From assembly GCA_017427385.1 (NCBI GenBank), contig JAFRSW010000021.1, positions 91,650 through 155,649 on the forward strand: DNA of 64,000 bases, given 5' to 3'. Position 1 is the stretch's first letter. Each line of letters begins with the position of its first letter. Of this stretch, positions 55,318-63,596 are shown one piece after another. The DNA comes from Bacteroidales bacterium. GTDB lineage: Bacteria > Bacteroidota > Bacteroidia > Bacteroidales > UBA932. The notes beneath the pieces were generated by a model that saw nothing but the letters and a program-made list of their open reading frames with translations, was not told the DNA's origin and did no database searches. The translations under genes and the position numbers were made by a program.

Positions 55318-56624
55318 TTCTTGCAGGCCTGCTTATTCTTTGCATGATGCCGGGCATTCTGGCCGCATGCAGTGTCGAATCCACTGAAAGTACCTCCAAG
55401 GCCAACGGCCTCTACTATGTTTACGACTATAAGGAGGACAAGCCCCTCACACCTGCCCCGGCTGGCTATAAGCCATTTTATATCAGCCATTTCGCCAGGC
55501 ATGGAGCCCGGTATTGCGAAGTGGAGTATGATTCTCTGTATATCTGGCTTTCCAGGGCCGAAAATGCCGGGGAACTGACGCAATACGGCAAGGATTTCCA
55601 GGCCCGCTATGAACCTTTTTACCAGACAGTCAAATACCGTAAGGGAAATCTGACCGGGATAGGGAAGGACCAGCACCGGACTATAGGAAAGAGGATGTAT
55701 TCGCGTTTCCCCGAGGTGTTCAAGGGGAACACCCGTGTGGAGGCGGTTTCCACCACCGTTCCGAGGGTGATCATGAGCATGTGGTCCTGCCTTTCAGGCC
55801 TGCAGGAGGTGGATTCTTCCCTGCAGCTTAACGCGGATGCATCTTCCGAGTATATTTTCTGGCTCAACCCCCTGCTGGAAGAAAATCCCAACCAGATAAA
55901 AGGGCGGCCCAGATATAATTCGGCCACGGCGCTTGCCCATGCGGCATATTGCCGGGAAACCGTGCCCTGGGAGGAGATAGCCGAAAAGTTTTTTACCAGT
56001 CCCGAGGTGCTGGAAAAAACCCTGGGGACCAAGCCTGAACACTTTATTAAGAGGCTCCATGCCGTGGTGTCGGGCACCTGGTGCCTGGACCATGACCGGG
56101 GCCTGTTCGACGATGTCCTGACCGAAGAGCAGAAGTACGCCTGCTGGAGGTCGGTATGTGCCGGCAACTTTATCCTGCTTGCAAATTACGAAGGTTCCGA
56201 TAACCTGACCTGCGATTTCGCCGCATATACCCTGGAGAATATCATTTCCCTTGCCGACTCCGACATCGCCTCGGGCGATACCCAGCTGCGCCTGCGCTTT
56301 GGCCACGACTCCGGTCTGATGGCCCTGCTCGCTTTCATGGATGTCAACGGCTTCGGGCACCCCGCTTCTTCCATGGACCAGGCAATAACTATCCTTCCGA
56401 ACTACAACGTGCCCATGGGCGCATCCCTGCAGTTCGTTTTCTACAGGAACCGGAAAGGTGATATCATTTTCAAGATTCTCTTGAATGAAGAAGAGGCTTA
56501 TCTCCCGATACCTGCGGCAGATGGCCCGTATTATAACTGGAATGCATTCAGGGAATATTACCTTCCCCGGATAGCCGCCTCCAAAGATAAAATAGCGCAA
56601 ATACATCAACTACAAACACTTTGA
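55314..56624 (+). CDS. Histidine acid phosphatase lipoprotein
   Basis: A 436-residue lipoprotein (LAAC, Cys19) of the histidine acid phosphatase/MINPP superfamily. The phospho-histidine motif is ARHGARYC (RHGAR at 62-66), and the proton donor pair is His331-Asp332 in RFGHDSGL. It acts outside the cytosol on phosphomonoesters. The start is ATG 55314 because it gives the signal peptide and overlaps the kinase stop. Translational coupling to murQ and the kinase is unusual and links the phosphatase to amino-sugar use. Inositol phosphates are another possible substrate, as for Bacteroides MINPP. Confidence 0.85.
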   Translation: MILAGLLILCMMPGILAACSVESTESTSKANGLYYVYDYKEDKPLTPAPAGYKPFYISHFARHGARYCEVEYDSLYIWLSRAENAGELTQYGKDFQARYEPFYQTVKYRKGNLTGIGKDQHRTIGKRMYSRFPEVFKGNTRVEAVSTTVPRVIMSMWSCLSGLQEVDSSLQLNADASSEYIFWLNPLLEENPNQIKGRPRYNSATALAHAAYCRETVPWEEIAEKFFTSPEVLEKTLGTKPEHFIKRLHAVVSGTWCLDHDRGLFDDVLTEEQKYACWRSVCAGNFILLANYEGSDNLTCDFAAYTLENIISLADSDIASGDTQLRLRFGHDSGLMALLAFMDVNGFGHPASSMDQAITILPNYNVPMGASLQFVFYRNRKGDIIFKILLNEEEAYLPIPAADGPYYNWNAFREYYLPRIAASKDKIAQIHQLQTL

Positions 56625-56752
56625 AGACTGTATATACAACGCCCGAGACCGTGGCTTTCCAGTTCAGCCCGGCGCAAAAAATGCTTCAGGGCAGTCCTGA
56701 TGGACGTTTGAATGAACTGAATCCCAATCCAATTATCAACGAAGGCTTTTAG
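56621..56752 (+). CDS. Very small protein 3 (UUG start) with YxxPE motif
   Basis: A 43-residue protein starting with a TTG that overlaps the phosphatase stop (TTGA). It has VYTTPETVAFQF, a looser version of the YLSP-x-x-E motif of the other two short genes, and MLQGSP in the region where they have MTST or MQDAS. The GLUG-phosphodiester glycosidase gene begins 15 nt later behind GGAGG. Its position in front of a large GLUG protein supports a real gene; size and start codon limit confidence. Confidence 0.5.
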   Translation: MKTVYTTPETVAFQFSPAQKMLQGSPDGRLNELNPNPIINEGF

Positions 56753-56767
56753 CAGGAGGACCGCCCC

Positions 56768-59700
56768 ATGAAAAAGAGCAGCTTACTCATAGCAATCGGC
56801 GCCTTGTTGGCAGCCTGCACCGCGGAGGCTCCGGTAGAAGAGCCTGCAGTCAATCCTGTGGAAATATCGGTTTACATCCCTGAAGGGGGCCTCACCAAAG
56901 TGGCGATGGATCAGGGGGCTAATCCGGATGGCGCAGTAAAACTCACATGGGAAAGTGCCGACGTAATAACCGTGAAGAATTCCGCTGACGAGTCTAAATC
57001 GGTCGTATTCTCATATAAATCCGGCGCAGGCACTGTGTCGGCAACTTTTTCCGCTCCAGACATTTCTGCGCTATCGGGTGCTACGGGCTATAACATATAC
57101 CTTTCGAGCAATCTGCCCGGAGGGTTCGTCAGCCAGACGCAGGCTTCGGATGGAAGCATGTCGCACCTGGGTTATGCCGCAACTCTCTCCGGCGTGGACA
57201 AGTATTCCTCCGTCACTTTCTGCGAAGATTGGGCTAGCGCCAACGGCGGCGGCACTTTCGAATCTTCGTCGGTACTCCGAATCCGTGCCCAGATGCCAAC
57301 GGCGGATATCGCCGATGCTGTGCAAAAGGTAACTGTCAAGTCTTCCTCATATCTTTTCGGCGATGAAGACGAGATGTCCATTACCATTACTACGCCGGGA
57401 GTGGATGGTGACAGCAGGGTGGTAACGGTGTACGCCACTCTTCCGGCCGGTGACGTGGGCCTGGCCGCCGATACCGAACTTCTTTTCCAGTTCCAGGTTT
57501 CGGCTGATGCCAACGATAAATATACCGCATACCGCAAGCTCGCTTCCGACCAGACGCTGTGCTCGGGCAAGGTTAATTCTTTCAAAATCAACTGCCCGGA
57601 TATTGAAAGTTTTGCCGGTACGGATGACGACGGCACGGATGCTCATCCTTACTTGATTGGCGACAGACATCAGTTGGACAAAATGCGTGATCTGCTGGTT
57701 GCTGATACGCGGGTTTATTTCAAGATGGTGGACGACGTTGATCTTGCAGGAGAAAATTGGGCGCCGGTGAACAATAGCGAAAGCTACCAGATTGACTTTG
57801 ATGGCAGAAGTCATATAATCTCCAATATGACAATTGACAATTCGTCGGGCTCGTATGACTATAGCGGTTTTATAGGATACCTGTACGGGTATATCCACGA
57901 TGTGGTTTTTGACGGGGCGAGCGTCAATGGCGGTTCTAAAAACAGCGGCATCGTAATCGGCCGCAGCGGGGCATCGTCCCATGCCGCCAACTTCCGCAAT
58001 GTAACGGTGTGCAACTCTACTCTCACATCTTCCAATAATTACGTCGGCGGCCTTGCCGGCTATGTAAAAAAATGCAATTACGTAGCAAACTGTCACGTTA
58101 TCAACAGCACGATTACATCGACTCTTGGAAACGTCGATCCAAGCCTTGTCGGAGGCCTGGCGGCAGAAATGATTCCCAATGGCGGCTGCAGCGTTACGGA
58201 TTGCTCGGTAAAGAATGTTACCATAGGAGGTGGATGCACCAATATCAACAGGTCAGGCGTAGGCGGGTTGTTCGGACGCATTGGAGACGGCGTGGTAATC
58301 AACCGCTGTAATTCCAGCGCTTCAATGGGGGCAACCAGCGTTAATAATGTAGGAGGTCTGGTAGGTGTCGTATCCGGTACGGGATGCTCTATCAGCAACA
58401 GTTATTTCTCGGGCACGATTACCAGGGGTTATACCTACGCCGGAGGCCTTGTTGGAAAGTGCAATGCGGATGCCGGACTTGTCATATCCCATTGTTTCGC
58501 TTCCGGCAGCCTTGTCTGGAAAGGAGGCTACGGAGGTAAAGGAGGCCTTGTGGGTACTATTCTCGGGACCGGAGTCACCGTCGAAAACAGCGTGGCGTGG
58601 AACCCGAACATCAGTGGCGGACATGCGACGGACGACTACAGTAGCGGAGCAATCGTTGGTTTTACTCATCCGAACTGTGTGCTTACAGACAACTACCGCA
58701 AGCCCGGCATGACCTTCAATGGCTTGTTCTGGGCGCCGAGCGCAAGCTTTGACCATGCCAATGTGGACGGTACCACTACGCCGTTGCAGAGAATTACTTA
58801 TGCGCTGGACGAAAGCAGCATGGTGGACGGGACCGATACGGATTTCGGAACAGCTGAGAACAAGCAATACTTCTCTTATCATGGCAAGCATCTCGCTTCC
58901 GGGGCTATGGTTGAACCGGACGACACTTACGGTTGGGTAAGTTCCGATATCCCCGGCATTTCCGATCCCGATCCCGAAGCGGCCGGATGGTCCGATGTTC
59001 CCACCCTCGATTTCGAAGCCCTGGGCGGAACAAAAGTTACGGTCCGCACCGGTGTAGAATGGACCACATTCCACGGAACCTGGGAAGGGGAGATCCGCAA
59101 TATCAACATCATCCGTACTACTCTTGACTCGCATAACAGCCTGGGGGTGTATTATAATTATACCGAGGGCGGCTATAAATATCTGGATGAAAAATGCACC
59201 TTTACCGATGCCCTTGCCGGCACCAACGGCTCCATGGCATGCTGCCAGTTTGTGCGCGTAGATGACGTGGTCAAGCGCGATGCCAGACCTGTGGACGGTT
59301 ATTATTACGCCAATTGCGCTCTTACGATAGATGACGAAGACGTTGATATAGTGAAAGTTGCAGACAACTATGGTGCCGCCCTGCTTTCCAACCACACCGT
59401 CTCCTGCGCAGGTCCTCTCCTGGTATGGAAAGGTAATATCCAGACCTATCCTGAGGAAGGATCTGCCGACTTCCTTAGCAATACTCATCCCCGTACCGCA
59501 ATCGGTATCTCCAAAGATGGAAACACGGTAATCCAGGTGGCGGTGGATGGTCGATGGACCCAGAGTGCATCGGAAGAGAGGGCAATCGGCATGTCCACGG
59601 CGCTCCTGTCTGAGTTGATGAAGGGGCTTGGCTGCTACAAGGCCATGAACTTCGACGGCGGCGGAGGAACGGCGATGTGGGTATACGGATATGGCAATGC

Positions 59701-59803
59701 ACGCAACGTGGTGAACCATCCCTCCGACAACCGCTGGGATTGGAACGGAACAGGCCTTCGTGCCACCGGCAGTGCGGTTTACGTCAAGAGTGATTTGAAG
59801 TAA
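56768..59803 (+). CDS. GLUG-repeat lipoprotein fused to a phosphodiester glycosidase
   Basis: A 1011-residue lipoprotein (LLAAC, Cys17). Residues about 30-275 are fimbrillin-like (VEISVYIPEGGLTKV, LTWESADVITV). About 280-700 form a GLUG beta-helix (AHPYLIGDRHQLDKM, GGLAGYVKKC, VGGLFGRIGDG, AGGLVGKC). From about 735 there is a DUF2233/NAGPA domain (VPTLDFEALGG, HPRTAIGISKDG, VDGRWTQSASEERAIGMS, NFDGGGGTAMW), nearly the same as that of the 39.6-kb gene. Binding module and hydrolase are joined, with no break in frame. Predicted to hydrolyse sugar-1-phosphodiesters on the cell surface. Confidence 0.88.
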   Translation: MKKSSLLIAIGALLAACTAEAPVEEPAVNPVEISVYIPEGGLTKVAMDQGANPDGAVKLTWESADVITVKNSADESKSVVFSYKSGAGTVSATFSAPDISALSGATGYNIYLSSNLPGGFVSQTQASDGSMSHLGYAATLSGVDKYSSVTFCEDWASANGGGTFESSSVLRIRAQMPTADIADAVQKVTVKSSSYLFGDEDEMSITITTPGVDGDSRVVTVYATLPAGDVGLAADTELLFQFQVSADANDKYTAYRKLASDQTLCSGKVNSFKINCPDIESFAGTDDDGTDAHPYLIGDRHQLDKMRDLLVADTRVYFKMVDDVDLAGENWAPVNNSESYQIDFDGRSHIISNMTIDNSSGSYDYSGFIGYLYGYIHDVVFDGASVNGGSKNSGIVIGRSGASSHAANFRNVTVCNSTLTSSNNYVGGLAGYVKKCNYVANCHVINSTITSTLGNVDPSLVGGLAAEMIPNGGCSVTDCSVKNVTIGGGCTNINRSGVGGLFGRIGDGVVINRCNSSASMGATSVNNVGGLVGVVSGTGCSISNSYFSGTITRGYTYAGGLVGKCNADAGLVISHCFASGSLVWKGGYGGKGGLVGTILGTGVTVENSVAWNPNISGGHATDDYSSGAIVGFTHPNCVLTDNYRKPGMTFNGLFWAPSASFDHANVDGTTTPLQRITYALDESSMVDGTDTDFGTAENKQYFSYHGKHLASGAMVEPDDTYGWVSSDIPGISDPDPEAAGWSDVPTLDFEALGGTKVTVRTGVEWTTFHGTWEGEIRNINIIRTTLDSHNSLGVYYNYTEGGYKYLDEKCTFTDALAGTNGSMACCQFVRVDDVVKRDARPVDGYYYANCALTIDDEDVDIVKVADNYGAALLSNHTVSCAGPLLVWKGNIQTYPEEGSADFLSNTHPRTAIGISKDGNTVIQVAVDGRWTQSASEERAIGMSTALLSELMKGLGCYKAMNFDGGGGTAMWVYGYGNARNVVNHPSDNRWDWNGTGLRATGSAVYVKSDLK

Positions 59804-59824
59804 TCGGAATAATTTGTACATTTG
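59794..59824 (+). promoter_or_regulatory. Complete Bacteroidetes promoter for the phosphatase-glycosidase fusion
   Basis: TTTG at 59794-59797, a 19-nt gap, and TACATTTG at 59817-59824: a full match to TTTG-N19-TAnnTTTG, ending 3 nt before the ATG. The -33 element lies inside the end of the preceding gene. The message would be leaderless. Confidence 0.7.
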
Positions 59825-59827
59825 AAT

Positions 59828-61981
59828 ATGAAGAGATTCCTCTCCACCCTGCTTATTATTTCATGTGCTTCCGCGGTCTGCCTGGCTCAGAGTTCCGGGG
59901 AGGCTATAAAGCTCGACCCGGGCAAGGCCGGAGCCAATTACTATGTATATGATTATCAGCATCCGGCGCCGATGACACCCGCCCCCGAAGGGTATATTCC
60001 GGTGTACATCAGCCAGTTTGCGAGACATGGGGCGCGCTTCTGCATAGGTGAATACGATTCCATGCACGACATGCTTGCCAAGGCATCCAAAACAGGGATG
60101 CTTTCCGATATGGGTAAGGATTTCTTTAAGCGTTATGAACCATTTTACAATAAGGTAAAGACCGAAAAGGGGCGTCTCACGGAAATAGGAAAGGCACAGC
60201 ACCGCGCCATTGCGGACCACCTGTTCGCACGTTTCCCGGAGGTATTCGACGGCCCCACCCGCGTGGAGGCATTCTCTACCGAATCTCCCCGGGTGATGAT
60301 GAGCATGTGGACATGCATGTCGGAACTGCAGACACTGGACAAGGACATAACAATAGAGGCCGATGCTTCCGCTTCGTATGCCCCATGGTTGCAGCCGTCC
60401 TTGAAGACCAACCCTTACCTCATAAACGGCCGTCCCCGCCGGAGCAAGGAAGCCGACAAAGCCTTGCAGGATTATTGCGACAGGACTCTGCCTGCCAGGG
60501 AAATCGCCGGCAGGTTTTTCGTGGATACGGATACGGCCATGGAAATCCTGAAAATCACTCCCCTGAAGTTTGTAAATAACGTTTATGACATAGTTGCCGG
60601 CACCCAGTGCCTTACCGAAGACAGGGGTTGCTTCGACGACCTGCTTTCGCCAGAGGAAATGTATCTGGTATGGAAGACGGTTTCCGCCGGTTTCTTTGCG
60701 GGCGGTGGTAATTTCGAGGGTTCCGGGAGTCTCGTCCGGGATTATGCTGCATTCATGCTCGAGAACTTTATCGAGTGTGCCGATGCCGACCTTGCTTCGG
60801 GAGAAGTGCAGCTCCGCCTCCGCTATGGGCATGATTCGGGAGTGTATCCTTTTATCAGCCTGCTGGATCTCAACGGCTCCGGAAAGAGCACTTCCTCGCT
60901 GGAAGAGTCTCTTGATATTTTCCCCGGATACGAAATCCCGATGGGATGCTCCGTCCAGCTGGTTTTCTTCCGGAATGAAGAAGGAAAAATCCTCGTGAAG
61001 GCCCTACTGAACGAGAGAGAGGCCACCCTGCCGCTGAAAGCCGTAAGCGGCCCTTATTATGACTGGGATGACTTCAAGGCTCATTTTCTTCCGGTTATCG
61101 CCGAATCCAAGGAGAGGATAGAGGCCGAGCGGAAGATTTATGCTTCCGGGAAAGCCGAGCCCCAACCCAGGGAAGAGGCCATCGCTGCTCTCAAGGCAGT
61201 CAAGTGGAACTGGAAAGCAGTGAACGGCTCTTCCGTTGAGGTCGCAAATGCATCTGTGAAAATTTTCGGCAGTACCCAAAGCATATCCGTCGCCCGTTTC
61301 CCTATCAAGAAACACAGCGTGTCAGTCGTCGAGTCCGACGGTCCTGCTTCAGGAAAAACCAGCAAACTTGCTGCCGACAACGGTGCGCTCGCAGCCATCA
61401 ACGGCAGTTATTTCACCATGCATACCAAATATCCCTATCCCTGCACATTCGTTAAGGATGAAGGAAAGATAATACCACTGGGCGGGGATGACAAGGGGTC
61501 TTCGAGATGCAACGGAATGCTCCGGATAAAGAGGAAGAATGGTAAAGAAGTTGATATTCTCTCCATAGATTCCCTGACCCGGGACAAATCTGCTGAAGGT
61601 TGGTATGAAGCCATAGAATCCGGCCCGGTTCTCATCGAAGAGGGCGTGACGGTGGATTACGAAGGCAAGGTCGGCGCACGTGATTACCGTAGGTTCTATG
61701 GCCGCAGGCATCCCCGCACACTCGTGGGCTATACGAAGGACGGATGGATGTATTTCTTTGCCGTTGACGGTCGTTTCCCGGGTTTCGCCGATGGCATGAG
61801 CATCGCCGAACTCCAGATTCTCTGCGAGTCTTTCGGACTTTATGAAGCCATAAACTTCGACGGCGGCGGCTCTACAACACTTTGGACAAACGACGGAGGA
61901 GTAATCAACCATCCCTACGACAACAAGAGGTTTGACCACAAAGGGGAACGGGTAGTTCCCAATATTTTGATAGTCAGGTAA
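59828..61981 (+). CDS. Histidine acid phosphatase-phosphodiester glycosidase fusion
   Basis: A 717-residue secreted protein (signal peptide to about CLAQ20; SCASA makes a lipoprotein unlikely). Residues about 40-440 are a histidine acid phosphatase close to that at 55.3 kb: RHGAR at 66-70 and HD at 335-336 in RYGHDSGV. Residues about 470-717 are a DUF2233/NAGPA domain (AAINGSYF, HPRTLVGYTKDG, FFAVDGRFPGFADGMS, INFDGGGSTTLW). One polypeptide can thus cleave a sugar-1-phosphodiester and then remove the exposed phosphate. ATG 59828 is used; an in-frame TTG at 59822 is possible. Confidence 0.9.
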   Translation: MKRFLSTLLIISCASAVCLAQSSGEAIKLDPGKAGANYYVYDYQHPAPMTPAPEGYIPVYISQFARHGARFCIGEYDSMHDMLAKASKTGMLSDMGKDFFKRYEPFYNKVKTEKGRLTEIGKAQHRAIADHLFARFPEVFDGPTRVEAFSTESPRVMMSMWTCMSELQTLDKDITIEADASASYAPWLQPSLKTNPYLINGRPRRSKEADKALQDYCDRTLPAREIAGRFFVDTDTAMEILKITPLKFVNNVYDIVAGTQCLTEDRGCFDDLLSPEEMYLVWKTVSAGFFAGGGNFEGSGSLVRDYAAFMLENFIECADADLASGEVQLRLRYGHDSGVYPFISLLDLNGSGKSTSSLEESLDIFPGYEIPMGCSVQLVFFRNEEGKILVKALLNEREATLPLKAVSGPYYDWDDFKAHFLPVIAESKERIEAERKIYASGKAEPQPREEAIAALKAVKWNWKAVNGSSVEVANASVKIFGSTQSISVARFPIKKHSVSVVESDGPASGKTSKLAADNGALAAINGSYFTMHTKYPYPCTFVKDEGKIIPLGGDDKGSSRCNGMLRIKRKNGKEVDILSIDSLTRDKSAEGWYEAIESGPVLIEEGVTVDYEGKVGARDYRRFYGRRHPRTLVGYTKDGWMYFFAVDGRFPGFADGMSIAELQILCESFGLYEAINFDGGGSTTLWTNDGGVINHPYDNKRFDHKGERVVPNILIVR

Positions 61982-61998
61982 TCCACACAATAATAAAC

Positions 61999-62824
61999 AT
62001 GAAGAATCAACTCCCTCTACTGATAATCCTGTTCGCATGCTCTTTTGGAATGGAGCAACTGTCGGCACAGGCATTCGTGCACGAGCAATCGAAGGCCTCG
62101 GAATACGAATGGCCAACGGACCCAGCCGTGCTTGCCAAGCTGGATACATGGCAGGATCTGAAATTCGGTGTCCTTATTCACTGGGGGCTCTCGTCGGTGC
62201 CGGGCATCACGGAATCGCGGACTCTGTGTTCCGAGCGATTCTCTCATCGCCACAGTGAAGACACGTCGGGAGTTCTCGCTGGAAGATTGGATCCGCGATG
62301 CGCGCAGTTGGGGCAGGACTCCCCGGGAAAAGGACTACTACGAGATGAACGCCCGCACCATAATCAGCGTGTGGGGCGATTCCCCGCATCTTTGCGATTA
62401 TGCCAACCGCGATTGGGACGGCCTGATTGAGTCTTATTACAAGGTCCGCTGGCAGAAGTTCTTCGATGCCGTGATCGGGGCTTTCGATGCCGGAAAGGAG
62501 TTCGATGCCGGCCGGCTCGATAGGGAACTCTGGGATTTCGAGCGCCGCTGGGCGCAGATCAATTCCCTGGCGCATACGGGGATCCGGAGCACCGTCGTTT
62601 TCGCGGAGGGCAGCGACAGTTGCCACTACTACCGCATTCCGGCGATGTGCCTGGACAAGCGCGGCAACATCGTTGCCGTGACGGACCGCCGCTACGAGAA
62701 CCTGGCGGACCTGTGATACCGCAACACCAGCATCGACATCGCCTGCAAGCGCAGCACCGACGGCGGCTACGACATAGTCTTCAGCCGCATCCCCCGCCGT
62801 CTGCTCCGGCGCCTGATAAAATAA
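61999..62824 (+). pseudogene. Mosaic pseudogene: GH29 start, GH89 end, sialidase piece
   Basis: A chain of three unrelated glycosidase fragments. 61999 to about 62235 is the N-terminus of a GH29 alpha-L-fucosidase with signal peptide (DLKFGVLIHWGLSSVPGI, then LCSE). From about 62240, in another frame, comes the C-terminal region of a GH89 alpha-N-acetylglucosaminidase (FSLEDWIRDARSWG, YYEMNARTIISVWGD, DYANRDWDGLIESYYKVRWQ). From about 62570 it reads into the N-terminus of a sialidase (VVFAEGSDSCHYYRIPAM, VTDRRYENLADL), then a TGA (62714-62716), and on in the same frame NTSIDIACKRSTDGG. No piece is complete. It looks like a deletion scar of a host-glycan locus. Confidence 0.75.
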
Positions 62825-62852
62825 TACTTTTGATATCATTTTCTATTGACTG

Positions 62853-62889
62853 ATATCACCTTTTTGCTATATTTGCAGAAAGGTGATAT
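62853..62889. promoter_or_regulatory. Operator-promoter of the toxin-antitoxin pair
   Basis: An 11-bp perfect inverted repeat (ATATCACCTTT at 62853-62863 and its complement at 62879-62889) encloses the -7 box TATATTTG (62868-62875), with ATTG at 62845-62848 as -33 element 19 nt upstream. Another TGATATCA sits at 62831. This is the usual layout for autorepression by the antitoxin. Confidence 0.65.
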
Positions 62890-62893
62890 TATT

Positions 62894-63166
62894 ATGGAAA
62901 GAGTGCAAACCATAATCCGGCTGCGTCCGGAATTGCTGGCACGGGTGAAAAGGGCTGCCAAACGGGAGAACCGTTCGGTGAACAGTTTCCTCGAGCACAC
63001 TATCGAAAAGGCCGTCGGCCTTGAATTCCCCAAACTTCCGAAAGACTTTAAAGTTTCGGATGAGATCTTGAATCTGGCATGCTTCAAGCTGCCAACTCCC
63101 ACACAGGAAGAACTTGATAACGACCCTAAATTCGCCTATTTGTATGAAAAGTATTGCAAAGATTAA
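62894..63166 (+). CDS. Ribbon-helix-helix type antitoxin
   Basis: A 90-residue protein with an Arc-like DNA-binding N-terminus (VQTIIRLRPELLARVKRAAKRENRSVNSFLEHTIEKAV): a beta strand and two helices, the ribbon-helix-helix pattern. The C-terminal half (LPTPTQEELDNDPKFAYLYEKYCKD) would bind and block the toxin. ATG 62894 is used because upstream residues would cross the operator. It overlaps the PIN gene by 23 nt. Confidence 0.78.
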   Translation: MERVQTIIRLRPELLARVKRAAKRENRSVNSFLEHTIEKAVGLEFPKLPKDFKVSDEILNLACFKLPTPTQEELDNDPKFAYLYEKYCKD

Positions 63167-63596
63167 GCAGAGGGTCTTTTTAGACACGAACATCATTCTG
63201 GATGTTTTGAGTTCTGACAACAGAAATCATCGCGAAGCATCAAGGAAAATCTTCCAGGCTATGCGGAACGAGGATTTTGAGGGCTTCATCACTACACAAA
63301 GCATCATAGATGCCCAGTATATCCTTTCAAAAGAAAAGGGTTTCTCCCCTGGAAAATTCGGGCAGGTAATGCTGTTTATAATGTCCTTCGTGAACGTCAC
63401 GCATATCGATGGCCTGTCCATCCGCGAGGCCCTCAAGAACCCCACGGGGGATTTCGAAGACGATGCCCAGTTCATCCAGGCAGACTCCGAGGATGTGGAT
63501 GTGGTGGTGACATCAGACCAGCGTTTCCTTGCCCGTCAGGATGGCAATGGTCCGCTGTTCATAACCCCGGAAGGGTTTATAGAGAAAATGAGTTGA
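63144..63596 (+). CDS. PIN-domain toxin (VapC-like RNase)
   Basis: A 150-residue PIN nuclease. Acidic metal ligands are seen in VFLDTNIILDVL, DFEDDAQFIQA and VVVTSDQRFL. It probably cuts RNA when free of the antitoxin encoded just upstream. ATG 63144 is favoured because a start at 63114 would run deeper into the antitoxin gene. Its last 20 nt overlap the end of the convergent shikimate kinase gene. Confidence 0.82.
   Translation: MKSIAKIKQRVFLDTNIILDVLSSDNRNHREASRKIFQAMRNEDFEGFITTQSIIDAQYILSKEKGFSPGKFGQVMLFIMSFVNVTHIDGLSIREALKNPTGDFEDDAQFIQADSEDVDVVVTSDQRFLARQDGNGPLFITPEGFIEKMS

Noticed and set aside
39622-61981. Yeast mannan phosphodiester (Man-1-P-6-Man) as the sure substrate
   Set aside because: No GH76, GH92 or GH38 mannosidase genes typical of mannan loci are present; kept only as an alternative.
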